64,000 nt of DNA from Exiguobacterium aurantiacum (GCF_001766415.1 NZ_MKXO01000001.1:868001-932000), one strand, 5' to 3'. Shown: positions 19,635 through 32,460, numbered from the stretch's first letter. Made by a program: numbers and translations. Notes: generated from the sequence alone by a model not told the origin.

Positions 19635-21932
19635 TTATGTGTAAGCCTCCTGCATCTTGTTCGATCGCAATGATTGTAACCGCTCTTTCAGCTCTGCCAA
19701 CGACGCATAGACGAAACGTTCTTCGAGTTGTTCTCGTCCGACGCGACGTTTGTAACAAGGCGCTTCGGTCAAATCACGTTTCGGTGCTTCTGGATTCACT
19801 CCAGGCAGTCCGTCTTCCATTGTAACAAGAAATTCGAGTTCAGAGAATACTTGATGCATAAATTGAATCGTATTTTTTGTCCATTTTCGTTCGATTGACA
19901 AACGAATCAAGTTTTCACGCAGGTGTTTCCGTTCGCACGTGGCCATATGGACGTAATACGTTCGGAAATCTTCCCGGCTCGGCAATTTCTCGAAAAACGA
20001 ATTACCCGCTTGGCCGAACGCGCAATAGACGCGCTCGACATCTTCGTTGAGCAGGTCGGACAGCGCCGTCTCGTCGTCCGGTAAATCGAGCAAGACGACG
20101 AACCGTTTGACCGGCGTTTTGAAATCGTGGAGTGAAAACTCGTTCGACTCGCCTCTGAACGACACGTACGATGTCGCGTCACTCGGAAGCTGTCTCAATT
20201 CATCAATCGAGTTTTTCTTGCCTCGATAATCGAACACTTGGAACCCATCGACACGGATGTCTTGAATCATGAGTTGCGGCTTGCGCATCCCGTTCCATTC
20301 GTTCACTTGGAGACTCCCCATGACCGAAACGAGTGCCATCTTCGAGATTTCCGAGACGACGTGACCGAACCCGAAGCCGATGCCGTCGAGTTCGCGCTTG
20401 TCTCCAGCAAGCTGAACTTTAAGATGCGTGTTGTCGCGCCCGATTTGACGGATATCGCGCAGTTTCGCGTCCGCGACGACGACGCGCGGTGACGGGTTGC
20501 CCATCCCAAACGGGGCGAGCTTGCCGATCTCTGCGATCAAGTCGAGCGATACGTCACTGACGTCGAGCTTCAAATCGACGTTCACGCGGGCGACGAACGT
20601 CTCGTCCGGAATCGATTCCGCTTGCTCGTTCAAGCGTCGTCTCAGCTCCGCCACATTCTCTGACATGAGCGTCATCCCGGCCGCTGCCGGGTGTCCCCCG
20701 AAGTGCGGGAGAATATCTTCGTTTTTAGAAAGCTCTTTAAATAAGTCAAAACCATCGATCGAGCGGCCCGAACCCTTAGCTTTCCCCGTCTTCGGATCGT
20801 GGCAGAGCAGGATGACCGGTCGATAGTACGCCTCGACGAGACGTGAGGCGACGATTCCGACGACACCCGGATTCCAACGTTCGCTCGCGACGACGAGGAC
20901 ACGGTCGTCCGTCATCGATGCTTCGACGAGTTCGGTCGCTTCTTTTGCGATCGTCTTGACGATGTCTTGACGCTCTTTGTTTTGTTTATCGAGTTGATTC
21001 GCTAAGACGAGTGCTTCTTCGACACTTTCGGCGAGCAGCATCTGGAGGGCTGGCATCGCCGAGTCAAGTCGTCCGGCCGCATTGATGCGGGGACCGAACG
21101 CGAACCCGACCGACTCTTCGTTGAGCGTGCTGTCCGTCAAGGCACACACTTCGCGCAGCGCTAAAATCCCGGGCCGCTTCGATTCATCGAGCGCCTTGAG
21201 ACCAAGCTTCGCGAGCAGACGGTTTTCTCCGTCGAGCGGTACGAGATCGGCGATCGTCCCGAGGACAGCCAAGTCGAGCAGCTCGTCAGGCATCCGACCG
21301 AGCACGGCGTGTGCCACTTTAAGGGCGACTCCGGCTCCGGCGAGCTTGTCGTATGGATACGACGGATCGATGTGTGGATGAATGATTGCAAACGCGTCAG
21401 GTAGCGTCGCTTTTGGCTCGTGGTGGTCGGTGATGATCAAGTCGACGTTCAGTTCTTTCAACAGCGCCGCTTCTTCGATCCCCGAGATCCCGCAGTCGAC
21501 CGTGATGACGAGCGTGAACCCTTCACTTGCCGCCCAACTGAACGCTTCTTTGTTCGGCCCGTATCCTTCCGTGAACCGGTTCGGGATATAGCACTCGGCC
21601 ATGACCCCGATCTCAGTCAACGCATGCCACATGACAGCCGAGGCACTGACCCCATCGACGTCGTAATCCCCGTAGATGAGCACCATCTCGCCTTCGTCAG
21701 CCGCTCGCTTCAAGCGCTCGACGACTTTCGGCATCTGCTCGAACAAGTTCGGGTCGTGGAACTCGAGTTCGTCCTCGATCTGGAGGAACGCCTTCGCTGC
21801 GTCAGGCTCTCGATGGCCCCGTTGCGTGAGCAACGTCGCGAGTTGTTCCGATATATTTAGTTCTGTCTGTAGTTGTTCGATCGCGGCCGCATCCGTCTCC
21901 GGATACACCCACCGTTTCTTTGCATGATACAT
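19635..21932 (-). CDS. recJ: Single-stranded-DNA-specific exonuclease RecJ
   Basis: A 765-residue DHH-superfamily 5'-3' exonuclease for recombination and base excision repair. The catalytic motifs are intact: [26 protein letters not shown], and DHHA1 GGHPAAAG. The C-terminal 200 residues form the long RecJ extension found in Bacillales. The frame opens at 21950, but the ATG at 21932 has GGAG eight bases upstream and gives the MYHAKKRW N-terminus. First gene of recJ-apt. Confidence 0.95.
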   Translation of the reverse strand: MYHAKKRWVYPETDAAAIEQLQTELNISEQLATLLTQRGHREPDAAKAFLQIEDELEFHDPNLFEQMPKVVERLKRAADEGEMVLIYGDYDVDGVSASAVMWHALTEIGVMAECYIPNRFTEGYGPNKEAFSWAASEGFTLVITVDCGISGIEEAALLKELNVDLIITDHHEPKATLPDAFAIIHPHIDPSYPYDKLAGAGVALKVAHAVLGRMPDELLDLAVLGTIADLVPLDGENRLLAKLGLKALDESKRPGILALREVCALTDSTLNEESVGFAFGPRINAAGRLDSAMPALQMLLAESVEEALVLANQLDKQNKERQDIVKTIAKEATELVEASMTDDRVLVVASERWNPGVVGIVASRLVEAYYRPVILLCHDPKTGKAKGSGRSIDGFDLFKELSKNEDILPHFGGHPAAAGMTLMSENVAELRRRLNEQAESIPDETFVARVNVDLKLDVSDVSLDLIAEIGKLAPFGMGNPSPRVVVADAKLRDIRQIGRDNTHLKVQLAGDKRELDGIGFGFGHVVSEISKMALVSVMGSLQVNEWNGMRKPQLMIQDIRVDGFQVFDYRGKKNSIDELRQLPSDATSYVSFRGESNEFSLHDFKTPVKRFVVLLDLPDDETALSDLLNEDVERVYCAFGQAGNSFFEKLPSREDFRTYYVHMATCERKHLRENLIRLSIERKWTKNTIQFMHQVFSELEFLVTMEDGLPGVNPEAPKRDLTEAPCYKRRVGREQLEERFVYASLAELKERLQSLRSNKMQEAYT

Positions 21933-21998
21933 ATCCTTCACTCCAATCAACTGTTGATTATATCAGAACGGGGACGTGTTTTGCCGTCTTGACATATG

Positions 21999-22031
21999 AA
22001 AAAGGTCCTCCGAACGAATCGGAAGACCTTC
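21999..22031 (-). terminator. Terminator of secD-secF
   Basis: Imperfect hairpin AAGGTCTTCCGA / TCGGAGGACCTT with T-run on the minus strand, just after secF. Confidence 0.85.
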
Positions 22032-22034
22032 TCA

Positions 22035-22964
22035 TCACGCCTCAGGGGCGGGTGTGGCTTGTTTCTTTTTATTGATTGTTAATTTTTTGAGCATGAGCCA
22101 GAGGTATGACGCGATGAAGATCGATGAGTACATCCCCATGACAAGTCCGATGAGAAGCGCGACCGCGAAGCCGCGAATCGACTCGGCTCCGAAGATGTAC
22201 AAAGCGAGCGCCGTCACGAGCACGGTGATGACCGTGTTGACCGAACGGACGATCGTCTCTTGAATCGACGTGTTGACGATGTCGCGGTAGACGTCCATCG
22301 ACTTGATCTTCCGCTCTTTTTCGTACGCTTGAATATTCTCGCGCAACCGGTCGAACGTGACGATCGTATCGTTGACTGAGTACCCGATGATCGTCAAGAT
22401 CGCGGCGACGAAGTACAAGTTGACTTCGATCCCAAAAATCGAGAACGCGACGATCATGAAGAACGCATCGTGTAGCATCGCGACGACGGTCGCGACCGCA
22501 TATGAGAATTGGAACCGGAACGTGATGTAGAGAATGATCCCGAGCGACGCGAGGGCGACCGCATAGATGGCGTTACGGGCGATGTCGCGGCCGACTTCGG
22601 CTGAAACGGTACTAATATTCGGATCACTTCCAAACGTTTCCGTGAATACAGTCTTGACTGAAGCGACTTCATCCTGGCCGAGCTGACCGACGAACGTCAC
22701 GTTCGCGAGCGACCCGCCATCGGCGTACTGAATCGAAGAAATCGACTCGTCGACGCCCGCTTCTGTAAAGGCGGCTTCAAGTTCTTGTTGTGACACTTGT
22801 GACCCGGTCTGCACTTCGACACGCGTCCCTGACGCGAAGTCGATTCCAAGGTTTAACCCTCGGAAGAACAAAATACCGAGACCGATGATAACGACGGCAC
22901 ACGAGATGATGAACAGCGTGCGCATATGTTTCACATAGTTTAATTCAGTGAGCTTAAAGTTCAC
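22035..22964 (-). CDS. secF: Protein translocase subunit SecF
   Basis: A six-helix membrane protein of about 309 residues that, with SecD, uses the proton gradient to help pull secreted proteins through SecYEG. FFRGLNLGIDFASGTRVEV, GYSVNDTIVTFDRLRENI and the last helices are standard. The GTG at 22964 is preferred because AAGGAGA lies nine to ten bases upstream; an upstream GTG at 22973 would be too near. It overlaps the end of secD. In Bacillus these two are fused as one SecDF chain; here they are separate. Confidence 0.93.
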   Translation of the reverse strand: MNFKLTELNYVKHMRTLFIISCAVVIIGLGILFFRGLNLGIDFASGTRVEVQTGSQVSQQELEAAFTEAGVDESISSIQYADGGSLANVTFVGQLGQDEVASVKTVFTETFGSDPNISTVSAEVGRDIARNAIYAVALASLGIILYITFRFQFSYAVATVVAMLHDAFFMIVAFSIFGIEVNLYFVAAILTIIGYSVNDTIVTFDRLRENIQAYEKERKIKSMDVYRDIVNTSIQETIVRSVNTVITVLVTALALYIFGAESIRGFAVALLIGLVMGMYSSIFIASYLWLMLKKLTINKKKQATPAPEA

Positions 22965-24255
22965 GGATTTCACTCTCCTTCACACCAAACCAACCTTTAC
23001 GTTTGTCGAACAAGCGACTAGCGACGAGGAGGTGCATCAAATAACGTGAGATGAAGACGTTCGAGATGAACGTCATCGCAATTGAGATCATGAGCATGAT
23101 GGCGAACCCTCGGACCGAGCTTGTCCCAAAGTAGAACAACACAGCGGCTGAGATGAGCGTCGTCAAGTTGGCATCGATGATCGTACTGAGCGAACGGCGG
23201 TTACCGGCGCGGAACGCCGACAGTACCGACTTGCCTGAACGAAGCTCGTCTTTAATCCGCTCGGCCGTGATGATGTTCGCGTCAACTGCCATCCCGACCC
23301 CGAGGACGAGAGCGGCAATCCCTGGCAGCGTCAAGACAGCGTTGATGCCGTTGAAGAACAACATGATCAAATTGATATACAAGATGAGCGTGATGATCGA
23401 GACGAGTCCAGGTAAACGATAGAAGAACAGCATGAACAATAAGACAGCTGCAATCCCGATGAGCGAAGCGAAGACAGTCTTATCGAGCGCGTCTTGTCCG
23501 AACTGGGCTGATACTGACGTCGAGTAAATCTCTTCAAGCTTGACTGGAAGCGCGCCGGCGTTCAAAATGTCGGCTAAGCGTTGTCCGCTTTCAGCATCGA
23601 TATCGCCGCCCGAAATGATCGCTTTGTCAGATAGAATTGGTCCGTTGACCGAAGCATCTGAGACGATCTTCGAGTTCTCTTTTTGAATCTCTTCTTCATA
23701 TGAATCGCCTTCTTCAAAGTCTAACCAGATGACGAGACGGTTCTCTGGGGCTGGACGCTCTGCGATTTGCGACGTCACTTCGCCGAACTGTTCCGCTGAC
23801 TGAAGCGTCAACTCGACGACCGGGTTCCCTTGTTGGTCATAACTGATAGCAGCGCCTCGCGGTGCGAGGTCTTTCCCATCGAGCAAGACGTTGTCATCGA
23901 TGTCACGGAACGTGAGCTGCGCTGTCGACGACAGCACTTCCCGCGCATCGTTCTGGTTCGATACGCCCGCGAGTTGGACGCGGATGCGATTCTCGTCTTC
24001 GATCCGGATATCCGGTTCAGAGACACCTAAGACGTTGACACGGTTGTTGATAGCGCGAACGGTTGCATTCATCGCCGATTGGTCGATGACGTCGCCGTCC
24101 TCGAGTGGCTGGACTTCGTACAGCACTTCAAACCCGCCTTTTAAGTCGAGTCCAAGGTTCGTGTTCTTGACGACCCATGGCGTCGTGAACACGGCGAGCA
24201 AGATCGTCGTGATCATGATGACCGCAAAAATCGCGATATTCCCTTTTTTGTACAT
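22954..24255 (-). CDS. secD: Protein translocase subunit SecD
   Basis: A 433-residue membrane protein with one N-terminal helix, a large extracytoplasmic domain that starts with NLGLDLKGGFEVLYEV, and a C-terminal block of five helices (from about residue 255) with GMAVDANIITAERIKDELR. It partners SecF, encoded right after it with an 11-base overlap. It is shorter than E. coli SecD because the periplasmic P1 domain is reduced, as in Gram-positive members. Confidence 0.94.
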   Translation of the reverse strand: MYKKGNIAIFAVIMITTILLAVFTTPWVVKNTNLGLDLKGGFEVLYEVQPLEDGDVIDQSAMNATVRAINNRVNVLGVSEPDIRIEDENRIRVQLAGVSNQNDAREVLSSTAQLTFRDIDDNVLLDGKDLAPRGAAISYDQQGNPVVELTLQSAEQFGEVTSQIAERPAPENRLVIWLDFEEGDSYEEEIQKENSKIVSDASVNGPILSDKAIISGGDIDAESGQRLADILNAGALPVKLEEIYSTSVSAQFGQDALDKTVFASLIGIAAVLLFMLFFYRLPGLVSIITLILYINLIMLFFNGINAVLTLPGIAALVLGVGMAVDANIITAERIKDELRSGKSVLSAFRAGNRRSLSTIIDANLTTLISAAVLFYFGTSSVRGFAIMLMISIAMTFISNVFISRYLMHLLVASRLFDKRKGWFGVKESEIREL

Positions 24256-24473
24256 ACGGCTATTTCCTTTCTAGATACGTGTTCTATATAAAACTTCTCC
24301 CGTTAACATTACAAATATTCTAAACATTTATCAATCATTTTCCTAAAATTGTAACACCAACCTCGAGATTTTCTGGCTTTTTTGCCCGAACGACTAAAAG
24401 TTGCATTAGGGCAAAACTTACGTTATGCTATGATTATCGAAAATATATTACGTTTACAAAGGAGTCCTCTACA

Positions 24474-25334
24474 ATGGATAGTACAATTGTTTTCGCCTTT
24501 TTGTTGACACTATTCGCTGGGCTCGCGACCGGGATCGGAAGCATGATTGCCTTCTTCGCGAAGCGGACGAACACAGCCTTTCTGTCAATCTCGCTCGGCT
24601 TCTCGGCTGGGGTCATGATTTACGTCTCGTTCATTGAGATCTTCCCGAAAGCGCTTGTCGAACTCGTCGGTGCCCACGGGGAAAAGGCCGGCACAATTTA
24701 TACCGTGCTCGCATTTTTTGGAGGGATGCTCCTGATCGCGTTAATCGATAAGTTGATCCCTTCCCCTGAAAACCCGCATGAAGTCAAGTTCGTCGAGACG
24801 ATGCAAAACGACCCATCGTCTCAAGAACTGGCCACGACCGCAACTAAGGATGAGCCCGCTCCGCTAAATCAGGAGACGAAGCAACGGCTTCACAAAATGG
24901 GTCTGTTCATGGCGCTCGCCATCACGATTCATAACTTCCCTGAAGGACTGGCCACGTTCATCTCCGCGCTCGATGATCCGGCCGTCGGTATCGCCATCGC
25001 GATTGCCATCGCCTTGCACAATATTCCGGAAGGGATTGCCGTGTCGGTGCCGATTTACTACGCGACCGGCTCGCGGAAGAAAGCGTTAAAACTCTCGTTC
25101 CTGTCAGGTCTAGCGGAACCGGTCGGTGCCATCGTCGGCTTCTTGATTTTGATGCCATTCTTGAACGATACGATCTTCGGTTTGTTGTTCGCATCAGTCG
25201 GTGGGATCATGGTATTCATCTCGCTCGACGAACTGTTACCAGCCGCCCGTGAATACGGCCGGGCCCATCACTCGATTTACGGCATGGTCGCCGGAATGAT
25301 GGTCATGGCAGCGAGCCTCGTTCTTTTAATGTAA
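24474..25334 (+). CDS. ZIP-family metal (zinc) transporter
   Basis: A 286-residue ZupT-like importer for zinc and other divalent metals. Eight hydrophobic helices can be seen; the metal-site motifs [10 protein letters not shown] and [12 protein letters not shown] lie in helices 4 and 5, and a variable cytoplasmic loop (about residues 105-145) sits between helices 3 and 4. AAGGAG precedes the ATG. It is a single-gene unit closed by a strong terminator. A Zur-type half-site (ATTACG) is seen in the leader but not a full operator. Confidence 0.9.
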   Translation: MDSTIVFAFLLTLFAGLATGIGSMIAFFAKRTNTAFLSISLGFSAGVMIYVSFIEIFPKALVELVGAHGEKAGTIYTVLAFFGGMLLIALIDKLIPSPENPHEVKFVETMQNDPSSQELATTATKDEPAPLNQETKQRLHKMGLFMALAITIHNFPEGLATFISALDDPAVGIAIAIAIALHNIPEGIAVSVPIYYATGSRKKALKLSFLSGLAEPVGAIVGFLILMPFLNDTIFGLLFASVGGIMVFISLDELLPAAREYGRAHHSIYGMVAGMMVMAASLVLLM

Positions 25335-25365
25335 CGAAGACATGTGTCAATCTATGCACCTATCA

Positions 25366-25412
25366 ATAAAGAGGTCGTTGAAACGGATTATCCGTCTCAA
25401 TGACCTCTTTTC
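25366..25412 (+). terminator. Terminator of the ZIP transporter gene
   Basis: Long hairpin AAAGAGGTCGTTGAAACGG / CCGTCTCAATGACCTCTTT with ATTA loop and T-run. Confidence 0.85.
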
Positions 25413-25458
25413 ATTTCATAGATAGTAGTTCACTTAAGATGATTTTGTTCTCTACTCA

Positions 25459-25755
25459 TCATTCAGAGTTTTTCTTCTTAAAAATTTCTAGCGCTTCAAA
25501 AAAAGCGATTCCTGTCAGCAATGAAATGTTTTTAAGGTTTAATACATTATTTTCAATCCAAATTTGTGCTAAAGATTCTCCACAACTTGCTCGAATCATC
25601 TCATCCGTGCCTTCATCATTTGCGACGGTCAACAATGCAATCTCTACTGCTTCGTTGTTTGAAATAAAACCCAAATCGATAGCAGCATCGTCTCTTTCTG
25701 CATCACTTGCTGTCTTGTCTACTAATATCCCGATTAAATTGCTCGTATTGTCCAC
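25459..25755 (-). CDS. HEAT-like small protein, unknown function
   Basis: A 98-residue acidic protein with two helical repeats of HEAT/armadillo type (AERDDAAIDLGFISNNEAVEIALL and RASCGESLAQIWIENN), the pattern of small HEAT-fold proteins, some of which are immunity or adaptor proteins. The GTG at 25755 has AAAGGGG seven bases upstream; a TTG at 25773 would overlap the MCP stop. It follows the chemoreceptor gene by 14 bases, so the two are likely one transcript. It is clearly more AT-rich than its neighbours, suggesting recent acquisition. Confidence 0.6.
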   Translation of the reverse strand: MDNTSNLIGILVDKTASDAERDDAAIDLGFISNNEAVEIALLTVANDEGTDEMIRASCGESLAQIWIENNVLNLKNISLLTGIAFFEALEIFKKKNSE

Positions 25756-25769
25756 ACTTAAACCCCTTT

Positions 25770-27542
25770 TCAATGCGGTGTAGAAGTCTTGAACAAGTGG
25801 ACGAGATCTTTCAACTCGACCGACATATGGCTCATCGTCTCGGCGATGCCATTGATTTCTTGAATCGCGGCGAGCTGTTCTTCCACGTTCGCCCCCGCTT
25901 CTTCGACACTGCGTTGCGTCGAGACCGCGTTCGTCGACATGTCCTCGACCGAGACCGCGACTTCGGTCGTATTCGCACTGACTTCCTCTGTCGCTGCGGC
26001 AATTTCACTCATCTGACGCGATGTCTCTTGAATGACCGATACGATTTCACGGAACGCCCCGGCGACTTCACCCATTTGGGCGACGCCGTTCGTCACATGC
26101 CCGCTCGTCACGTCAAACGCCGCCTCAACTTGTTTCGTGTCCCGTTGGATATCGACGACGACCGCTTGAATCTTCTTAGCCGATTGTTTCGACTCTTCGG
26201 CGAGTTTTCGGACTTCGGCGGCGACGACCGCGAATCCTTTTCCATGCTCGCCGGCCCGCGCTGCCTCGATGGCGGCGTTCAAAGCGAGCAAGTTCGTCTG
26301 TTCGGTGATGGCCGTGATCGACCGGGTAATCTTTTCAATCTCAAGCGATTGGTTCGAAAGACGTTCGACCATCTGTTGGGTCAGATCGTTGGCCCGTTGA
26401 ATTTCTTGCATCTGACTCTCGGCCAACTGAATCGTCTCAAGTCCGCCGCTCGCAGCCTCAAGTGTATGAATCGTCTGTTCATTCACACCTTGGGAGGCGG
26501 CAGCGATTTGATTCAAGCCGGTGACGGCCTGATTGACGCCAGACGTCCCTTCCTCGGCGCGCTTGGCCGACACTTGGGCCGCGATATTCATGTCTTCGAA
26601 CAGTCCAGCCACGCCTTGGGTCGTCGTCGCGACGTGGTCCGTGCTCGCGTATAGCTCTTCCGAATACGCCGTCACTTTATCCGAGGCCGCGCCGACCTGG
26701 CGGATCAACCCGACGAGGTTGCGTTTCATCTCGTTAAAGGCCGTCACGAGATCACCAAGCTCATCATTCGATTTGACGACGATGTCTTCCCCGGTCAAAT
26801 CCCCTTCCGCGACGACTCGTGCTTCACGGACGAGACGGTTGATCGGTGTTAAGAACAGTTTCTGGAGCGCATAGAGCGACAACAGCCCGATGGCGACACC
26901 GATGATACTGATGATGATCATCCAGACGATCGAGGTGCCGGCGTTTGCTTGTACCGCTGCCGTCTCTTCGTCCAACATTTCCGCTTGATGGGCGACGAGA
27001 TCGGTAACCGTCATCCGGACCCGATCGGTCGTCGGGGTCACGCTCGTGTTGAGTACCGTCTTGTACCCGATCTCATCTTGTTGTTGGCGCAGTTCGATGG
27101 CACGTGCCATCTCGGTGTCGAGCAGTTGATTAAACTTCTCTAGATCCCCAAGCCAGCTGAGCACTTTGTCGTCAGATGAAGACTTTTTAAGTGCATCCAT
27201 CAATTCGTCGCGCTTTTGTTGCGACGCTTCTAAACTGATCAGCGTCTTCGGGTTCGAGACGAGTAAATAATAATTCAAGTAGCGCTCGGCATCAGTGACG
27301 GTCAACGCCAAATCTTCGGCGATCAACATGTCACGGAGACCTTCGTTCAACACCCGATCGTACTCAGCAGTGGCCTTTTGCAATTGATAAGAACCGAGCG
27401 CACCGACGAGGAGCAAGGCAATGATTGTCGGCACGAGCGCGATCGCCATCTTCCGTCGCATCGATGAACGGCCTTTCGTTTGTTTGACGCGAGCCCAACC
27501 TTGCCAATTTTTGATTGGTTGTAATAATCGTTTAACGTCCAT
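25770..27542 (-). CDS. Methyl-accepting chemotaxis protein
   Basis: A 590-residue chemoreceptor. After a 30-residue cytoplasmic lead come TM1 (about 32-52), a four-helix-bundle-like ligand domain (53-203), TM2 (204-228), HAMP ([24 protein letters not shown]) and the coiled-coil signalling region with hairpin tip [38 protein letters not shown]-type sequence. It passes ligand signals to CheA through CheW. The ligand is unknown. A cre-like site overlaps its promoter spacer, which would place it under CcpA. Confidence 0.95.
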   Translation of the reverse strand: MDVKRLLQPIKNWQGWARVKQTKGRSSMRRKMAIALVPTIIALLLVGALGSYQLQKATAEYDRVLNEGLRDMLIAEDLALTVTDAERYLNYYLLVSNPKTLISLEASQQKRDELMDALKKSSSDDKVLSWLGDLEKFNQLLDTEMARAIELRQQQDEIGYKTVLNTSVTPTTDRVRMTVTDLVAHQAEMLDEETAAVQANAGTSIVWMIIISIIGVAIGLLSLYALQKLFLTPINRLVREARVVAEGDLTGEDIVVKSNDELGDLVTAFNEMKRNLVGLIRQVGAASDKVTAYSEELYASTDHVATTTQGVAGLFEDMNIAAQVSAKRAEEGTSGVNQAVTGLNQIAAASQGVNEQTIHTLEAASGGLETIQLAESQMQEIQRANDLTQQMVERLSNQSLEIEKITRSITAITEQTNLLALNAAIEAARAGEHGKGFAVVAAEVRKLAEESKQSAKKIQAVVVDIQRDTKQVEAAFDVTSGHVTNGVAQMGEVAGAFREIVSVIQETSRQMSEIAAATEEVSANTTEVAVSVEDMSTNAVSTQRSVEEAGANVEEQLAAIQEINGIAETMSHMSVELKDLVHLFKTSTPH

Positions 27543-27577
27543 GTCCGTTTCCTCATTTCCAATTTCTTCTCAACTTG

Positions 27578-27606
27578 ACATTAATGCAAACGTTTTCACT
27601 AATCAA
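27578..27606 (-). promoter_or_regulatory. MCP promoter with cre-like site
   Basis: On the minus strand TTGATT (27601-27606), a 17-base spacer and TAATGT (27578-27583) form a promoter for the chemoreceptor gene. The spacer holds TGAAAACGTTTGCA (27585-27598), 13 of 14 positions of a remembered Bacillus cre consensus (TGAAARCGYTTWCA). CcpA bound there would repress. Confidence 0.55.
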
Positions 27607-27654
27607 TTTGATTTTTGGAAATGAGGTCGATGATTCGACGGATTGATGAAGTTT

Positions 27655-27682
27655 GACAAAAAGCAGACATTTACTCTATGAT
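27655..27682 (+). promoter_or_regulatory. Promoter of the flavoprotein gene
   Basis: TTGACA, 18-base spacer, TATGAT (27677-27682), directly ahead of a Zur-like palindrome. Confidence 0.65.
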
Positions 27683-27684
27683 AC

Positions 27685-27705
27685 AAATCGTAACTATTAC
27701 TATTT
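27685..27705. promoter_or_regulatory. Zur-like operator
   Basis: AAATCGTAAC, one base, ATTACTATTT. This agrees at about 18 of 20 fixed positions with the Bacillus Zur box as I recall it (AAATCGTAAT, N, ATTACGATTT). It starts two bases after the -10 box, covering the start of transcription, a placement suited to repression by zinc-loaded Zur. Confidence 0.6.
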
Positions 27706-27718
27706 AAGAGGTGGAAGC

Positions 27719-28873
27719 ATGACTGATCTGTCAACACGGGTATTAATCATCGGCGCCGGCGTTCACGGTATGACCCTCGCTGTATCTTATTTAGAACAAG
27801 GCGGTGCGTTAGAAGAGCTTCTGCTAATTGACGCTCACGATCAACTACTCAAGAACTGGAAGTCCCAAACCGCTCATATTGAAATGTCACATTTGCGCTC
27901 GACGCGCGTCCATCATATATCGTCTAATCCATACGCGTTGAAACAGTTCGCGGCGGCGAACGACTATGGCTCTTATCATTTCAAGGATACGTTCGGCCGA
28001 CCGTCTTTAGCGTTGTTCAACGATCACTGTGATCAAGTGATTGCGGACTTTAATCTTCGTTCTCGTTTTTTAGGCAATCAACCCGTCTCCTCGATTAAAC
28101 GGTCCGGCAACGTCTACGAAGTGACGACATCGACTCGACGGATTACCGCCGAGACAGTCATCGTTTCGACCGGTCAATCGAGCTCGATGCATCTACCGGG
28201 CTTTGCGGACATCCCGACATGCCGACACGTCTTTTCAGTTAACGATCAACCGGAACAATCGAACGTTACCGTCGTCGGCGGCGGGATCACGGCGTTACAT
28301 TATACGGTATCGCGTCATAGTAAAGGCCATGACGTCACGCTCGTCACGAAGCGCCCGCTCGAGGTGAGCCAGTTCGACGCCGACCGCAGTTTCATGGGTC
28401 CAAAGGGGTTACGCGCTTTTCATCAGTTGGAAGAAAATTGGATTGAGAAACGTGACTTCGTCAAACAAGAACGAAAGCCTGGGACGTCCCCGAACGACCT
28501 CGTCTTAAAAGTGAAGCGGCTCGTGCAACTTGGTGAAATCCGACACATCATTGGAGAAGCGGTCCGTGACGGTGACCAGTTATTCGTCGACGGGATTGCG
28601 TTGCCGTCTGACGAGATCGTTTGCTGCACGGGGATCCGCCCGCTCCATCCGAAAGAGACGTTTTTACGGCCGCTCATGGAGCAGCTCGACTTACCGCTCA
28701 CCCCATGCGGCACACCGGTACTCGATGCCTCACTCGCTTGGACAGACAACTTCTACATGACTGGCGCTTACGCCGACTTGATCGTCGGCCCGTTCGCTCG
28801 TGCCATTTACGGCGGGCAAGAAGGAGCTCGTCGTATCATTCCTCGCCTATTACCCGCACGAAAAAACGCCTGA
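27719..28873 (+). CDS. FAD/NAD(P)-binding oxidoreductase (monooxygenase-like)
   Basis: A 384-residue flavoprotein. The FAD Rossmann loop GAGVHG lies at residues 11-16, a second dinucleotide loop VVGGGITALHY near residue 185, an intervening VSTGQSSSMHLPGF motif like the ATG motif of N-hydroxylating and flavin monooxygenases, and a closing MTGAYADLIVGPFARAIYGG FAD site. It may be related to lysine/ornithine N-hydroxylases, but the substrate is unknown. AGAGGTGG precedes the ATG at 27719. The upstream Zur-like operator suggests expression during zinc shortage. Single-gene unit. Confidence 0.75.
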   Translation: MTDLSTRVLIIGAGVHGMTLAVSYLEQGGALEELLLIDAHDQLLKNWKSQTAHIEMSHLRSTRVHHISSNPYALKQFAAANDYGSYHFKDTFGRPSLALFNDHCDQVIADFNLRSRFLGNQPVSSIKRSGNVYEVTTSTRRITAETVIVSTGQSSSMHLPGFADIPTCRHVFSVNDQPEQSNVTVVGGGITALHYTVSRHSKGHDVTLVTKRPLEVSQFDADRSFMGPKGLRAFHQLEENWIEKRDFVKQERKPGTSPNDLVLKVKRLVQLGEIRHIIGEAVRDGDQLFVDGIALPSDEIVCCTGIRPLHPKETFLRPLMEQLDLPLTPCGTPVLDASLAWTDNFYMTGAYADLIVGPFARAIYGGQEGARRIIPRLLPARKNA

Positions 28874-28894
28874 CCATATACTGGTCAGGCGTCA
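28862..28894. terminator. Bidirectional terminator
   Basis: Perfect hairpin ACGCCTGACCA / TGGTCAGGCGT between the flavoprotein and yajC ends. Confidence 0.85.
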
Positions 28895-28899
28895 TTTGC

Positions 28900-29178
28900 T
28901 TACTCAGCGAATGAAGAGTTTCCTTTTTTCGTCACTTCAGCAATCGCACTGCGATTGAACTTGAGAAGTGCTTGGTCGCATTTCAATGTGACTTCTGTGT
29001 CTTCGATCTGATGGACGACACCGTGAAGGCCGCCAATCGTCACGACATGATCGCCACGCTCAAGCGCATTTTGCATCGTTTGTACTTGCTTTTGTCGCTT
29101 CGTCTGTGGACGGATCAACAAGAAGTAGAACACGACGAAAATAAGGATCATCGGTAATAGTGCTACGAGAGTTTCCAT
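28900..29178 (-). CDS. yajC: Preprotein translocase subunit YajC
   Basis: A 92-residue membrane protein with one N-terminal helix (LLPMILIFVVFYFLLIRPQ), the RPQTKRQK motif just after it, and a small soluble domain GDHVVTIGGLHGVV. It associates with SecDF and YidC. It ends the ruvA-ruvB-queA-tgt-yajC cluster, as in Bacillus, though secDF is separated from it here by an accessory block of four genes. Confidence 0.95.
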   Translation of the reverse strand: METLVALLPMILIFVVFYFLLIRPQTKRQKQVQTMQNALERGDHVVTIGGLHGVVHQIEDTEVTLKCDQALLKFNRSAIAEVTKKGNSSFAE

Positions 29179-29260
29179 TTGTAGAATTCACCCTTTCCTT
29201 CAATATCAGGTTCATTATACCGTGAAACCGATTCGTTGTCACATAATCGCTGTCAGAGAA

Positions 29261-31461
<2,201 letters not shown>

Positions 31462-31464
31462 CAT

Positions 31465-32460
31465 TTACCCCTCTTCGTATCCAAAATGCGTCTTAGCGTA
31501 TTGTGTGATCATGCGTCCTCGCGGTGTCCGCTGGAGGAAGCCTTGTTGTAACAAGTATGGTTCGTAGACGTCCTCGATCGTCTGGGCGTCTTCACCGATT
31601 GTCGCGGCGAGCGTCTCGAGCCCGACCGGACCGCCGCCGAACCGTTCGACCATGGCCCGCAAGAGCCGATGATCGACCTCGTCGAGCCCGAGGGCGTCGA
31701 CGTGCAGGCGATCGAGCGCACTCGATGCCATGGCTGGGTCGATTTCTTTCGTCCCTTCCACTTGCGCGAAGTCACGGACACGACGCAACAGCCGGTTGGC
31801 GATCCGTGGCGTCCCGCGCGCGCGTTTGGCGATCGCGCCGCTCGCTTCCGGTGAGATCGACAGACGGAACAGTTGGGCCGTCCGGCTGACGATGGCCGCG
31901 AGTTCGTGCGCTTCGTAATACTCGAGCTTGAGCGTCACCCCGAAACGGTCACGGAGCGGGGCCGACAACATGCCGGCCCGTGTCGTCGCGCCGACGAGCG
32001 TGAACGGTGGCAAGTCGATGCGGACGCTGCGCGCCATCTCGCCTTGTCCGTAGACGATATCAAGGCAGTAGTCTTCCATCGCCGGATACAGGATCTCTTC
32101 AATCGTCCGGCTGAGCCGATGGATCTCGTCAATAAACAGGACGTCCCCCGGCTCGAGCGTCGACAGGATCGCTGCTAAGTCACCTGGGCGTTCGATGGCG
32201 GGACCGGCTGTCGTCTTGATGCCGACACCCATCTCGTTGGCGATAATTTGCGCGAGCGTCGTCTTCCCTAGACCAGGTGGCCCGTAAAGGAGGACGTGGT
32301 CGAGCGTCTCGCTTCGCATTTTTGCCGCTTGGATAAAGACGGATAAGTTCCCTTTCGCCTTCTCTTGTCCGATATACTGCTCGAACCGTTGCGGACGCAG
32401 GCTCCACTCTTCAGAGTCTTCATACTGTTGGTGGGATTGTGACAACAATCGTTCGTCCAT
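31465..32460 (-). CDS. ruvB: Holliday junction branch migration helicase RuvB
   Basis: A 331-residue AAA+ motor that drives branch migration with RuvA. Walker [10 protein letters not shown], Walker [12 protein letters not shown], sensor 1 GATTRAG and the C-terminal winged helix ([12 protein letters not shown]) are all present. It sits 10 bases after ruvA. No LexA-like box is visible before ruvA. Confidence 0.97.
   Translation of the reverse strand: MDERLLSQSHQQYEDSEEWSLRPQRFEQYIGQEKAKGNLSVFIQAAKMRSETLDHVLLYGPPGLGKTTLAQIIANEMGVGIKTTAGPAIERPGDLAAILSTLEPGDVLFIDEIHRLSRTIEEILYPAMEDYCLDIVYGQGEMARSVRIDLPPFTLVGATTRAGMLSAPLRDRFGVTLKLEYYEAHELAAIVSRTAQLFRLSISPEASGAIAKRARGTPRIANRLLRRVRDFAQVEGTKEIDPAMASSALDRLHVDALGLDEVDHRLLRAMVERFGGGPVGLETLAATIGEDAQTIEDVYEPYLLQQGFLQRTPRGRMITQYAKTHFGYEEG

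Noticed and set aside
24425-24470. Zur box before the ZIP transporter gene
   Set aside because: Only one half-site (ATTACG) fits; the other half is at the wrong distance and poorly matched.
25707-26654. 315-codon open frame opposite the chemoreceptor gene
   Set aside because: Antisense shadow of the MCP gene; no domain and no binding site.
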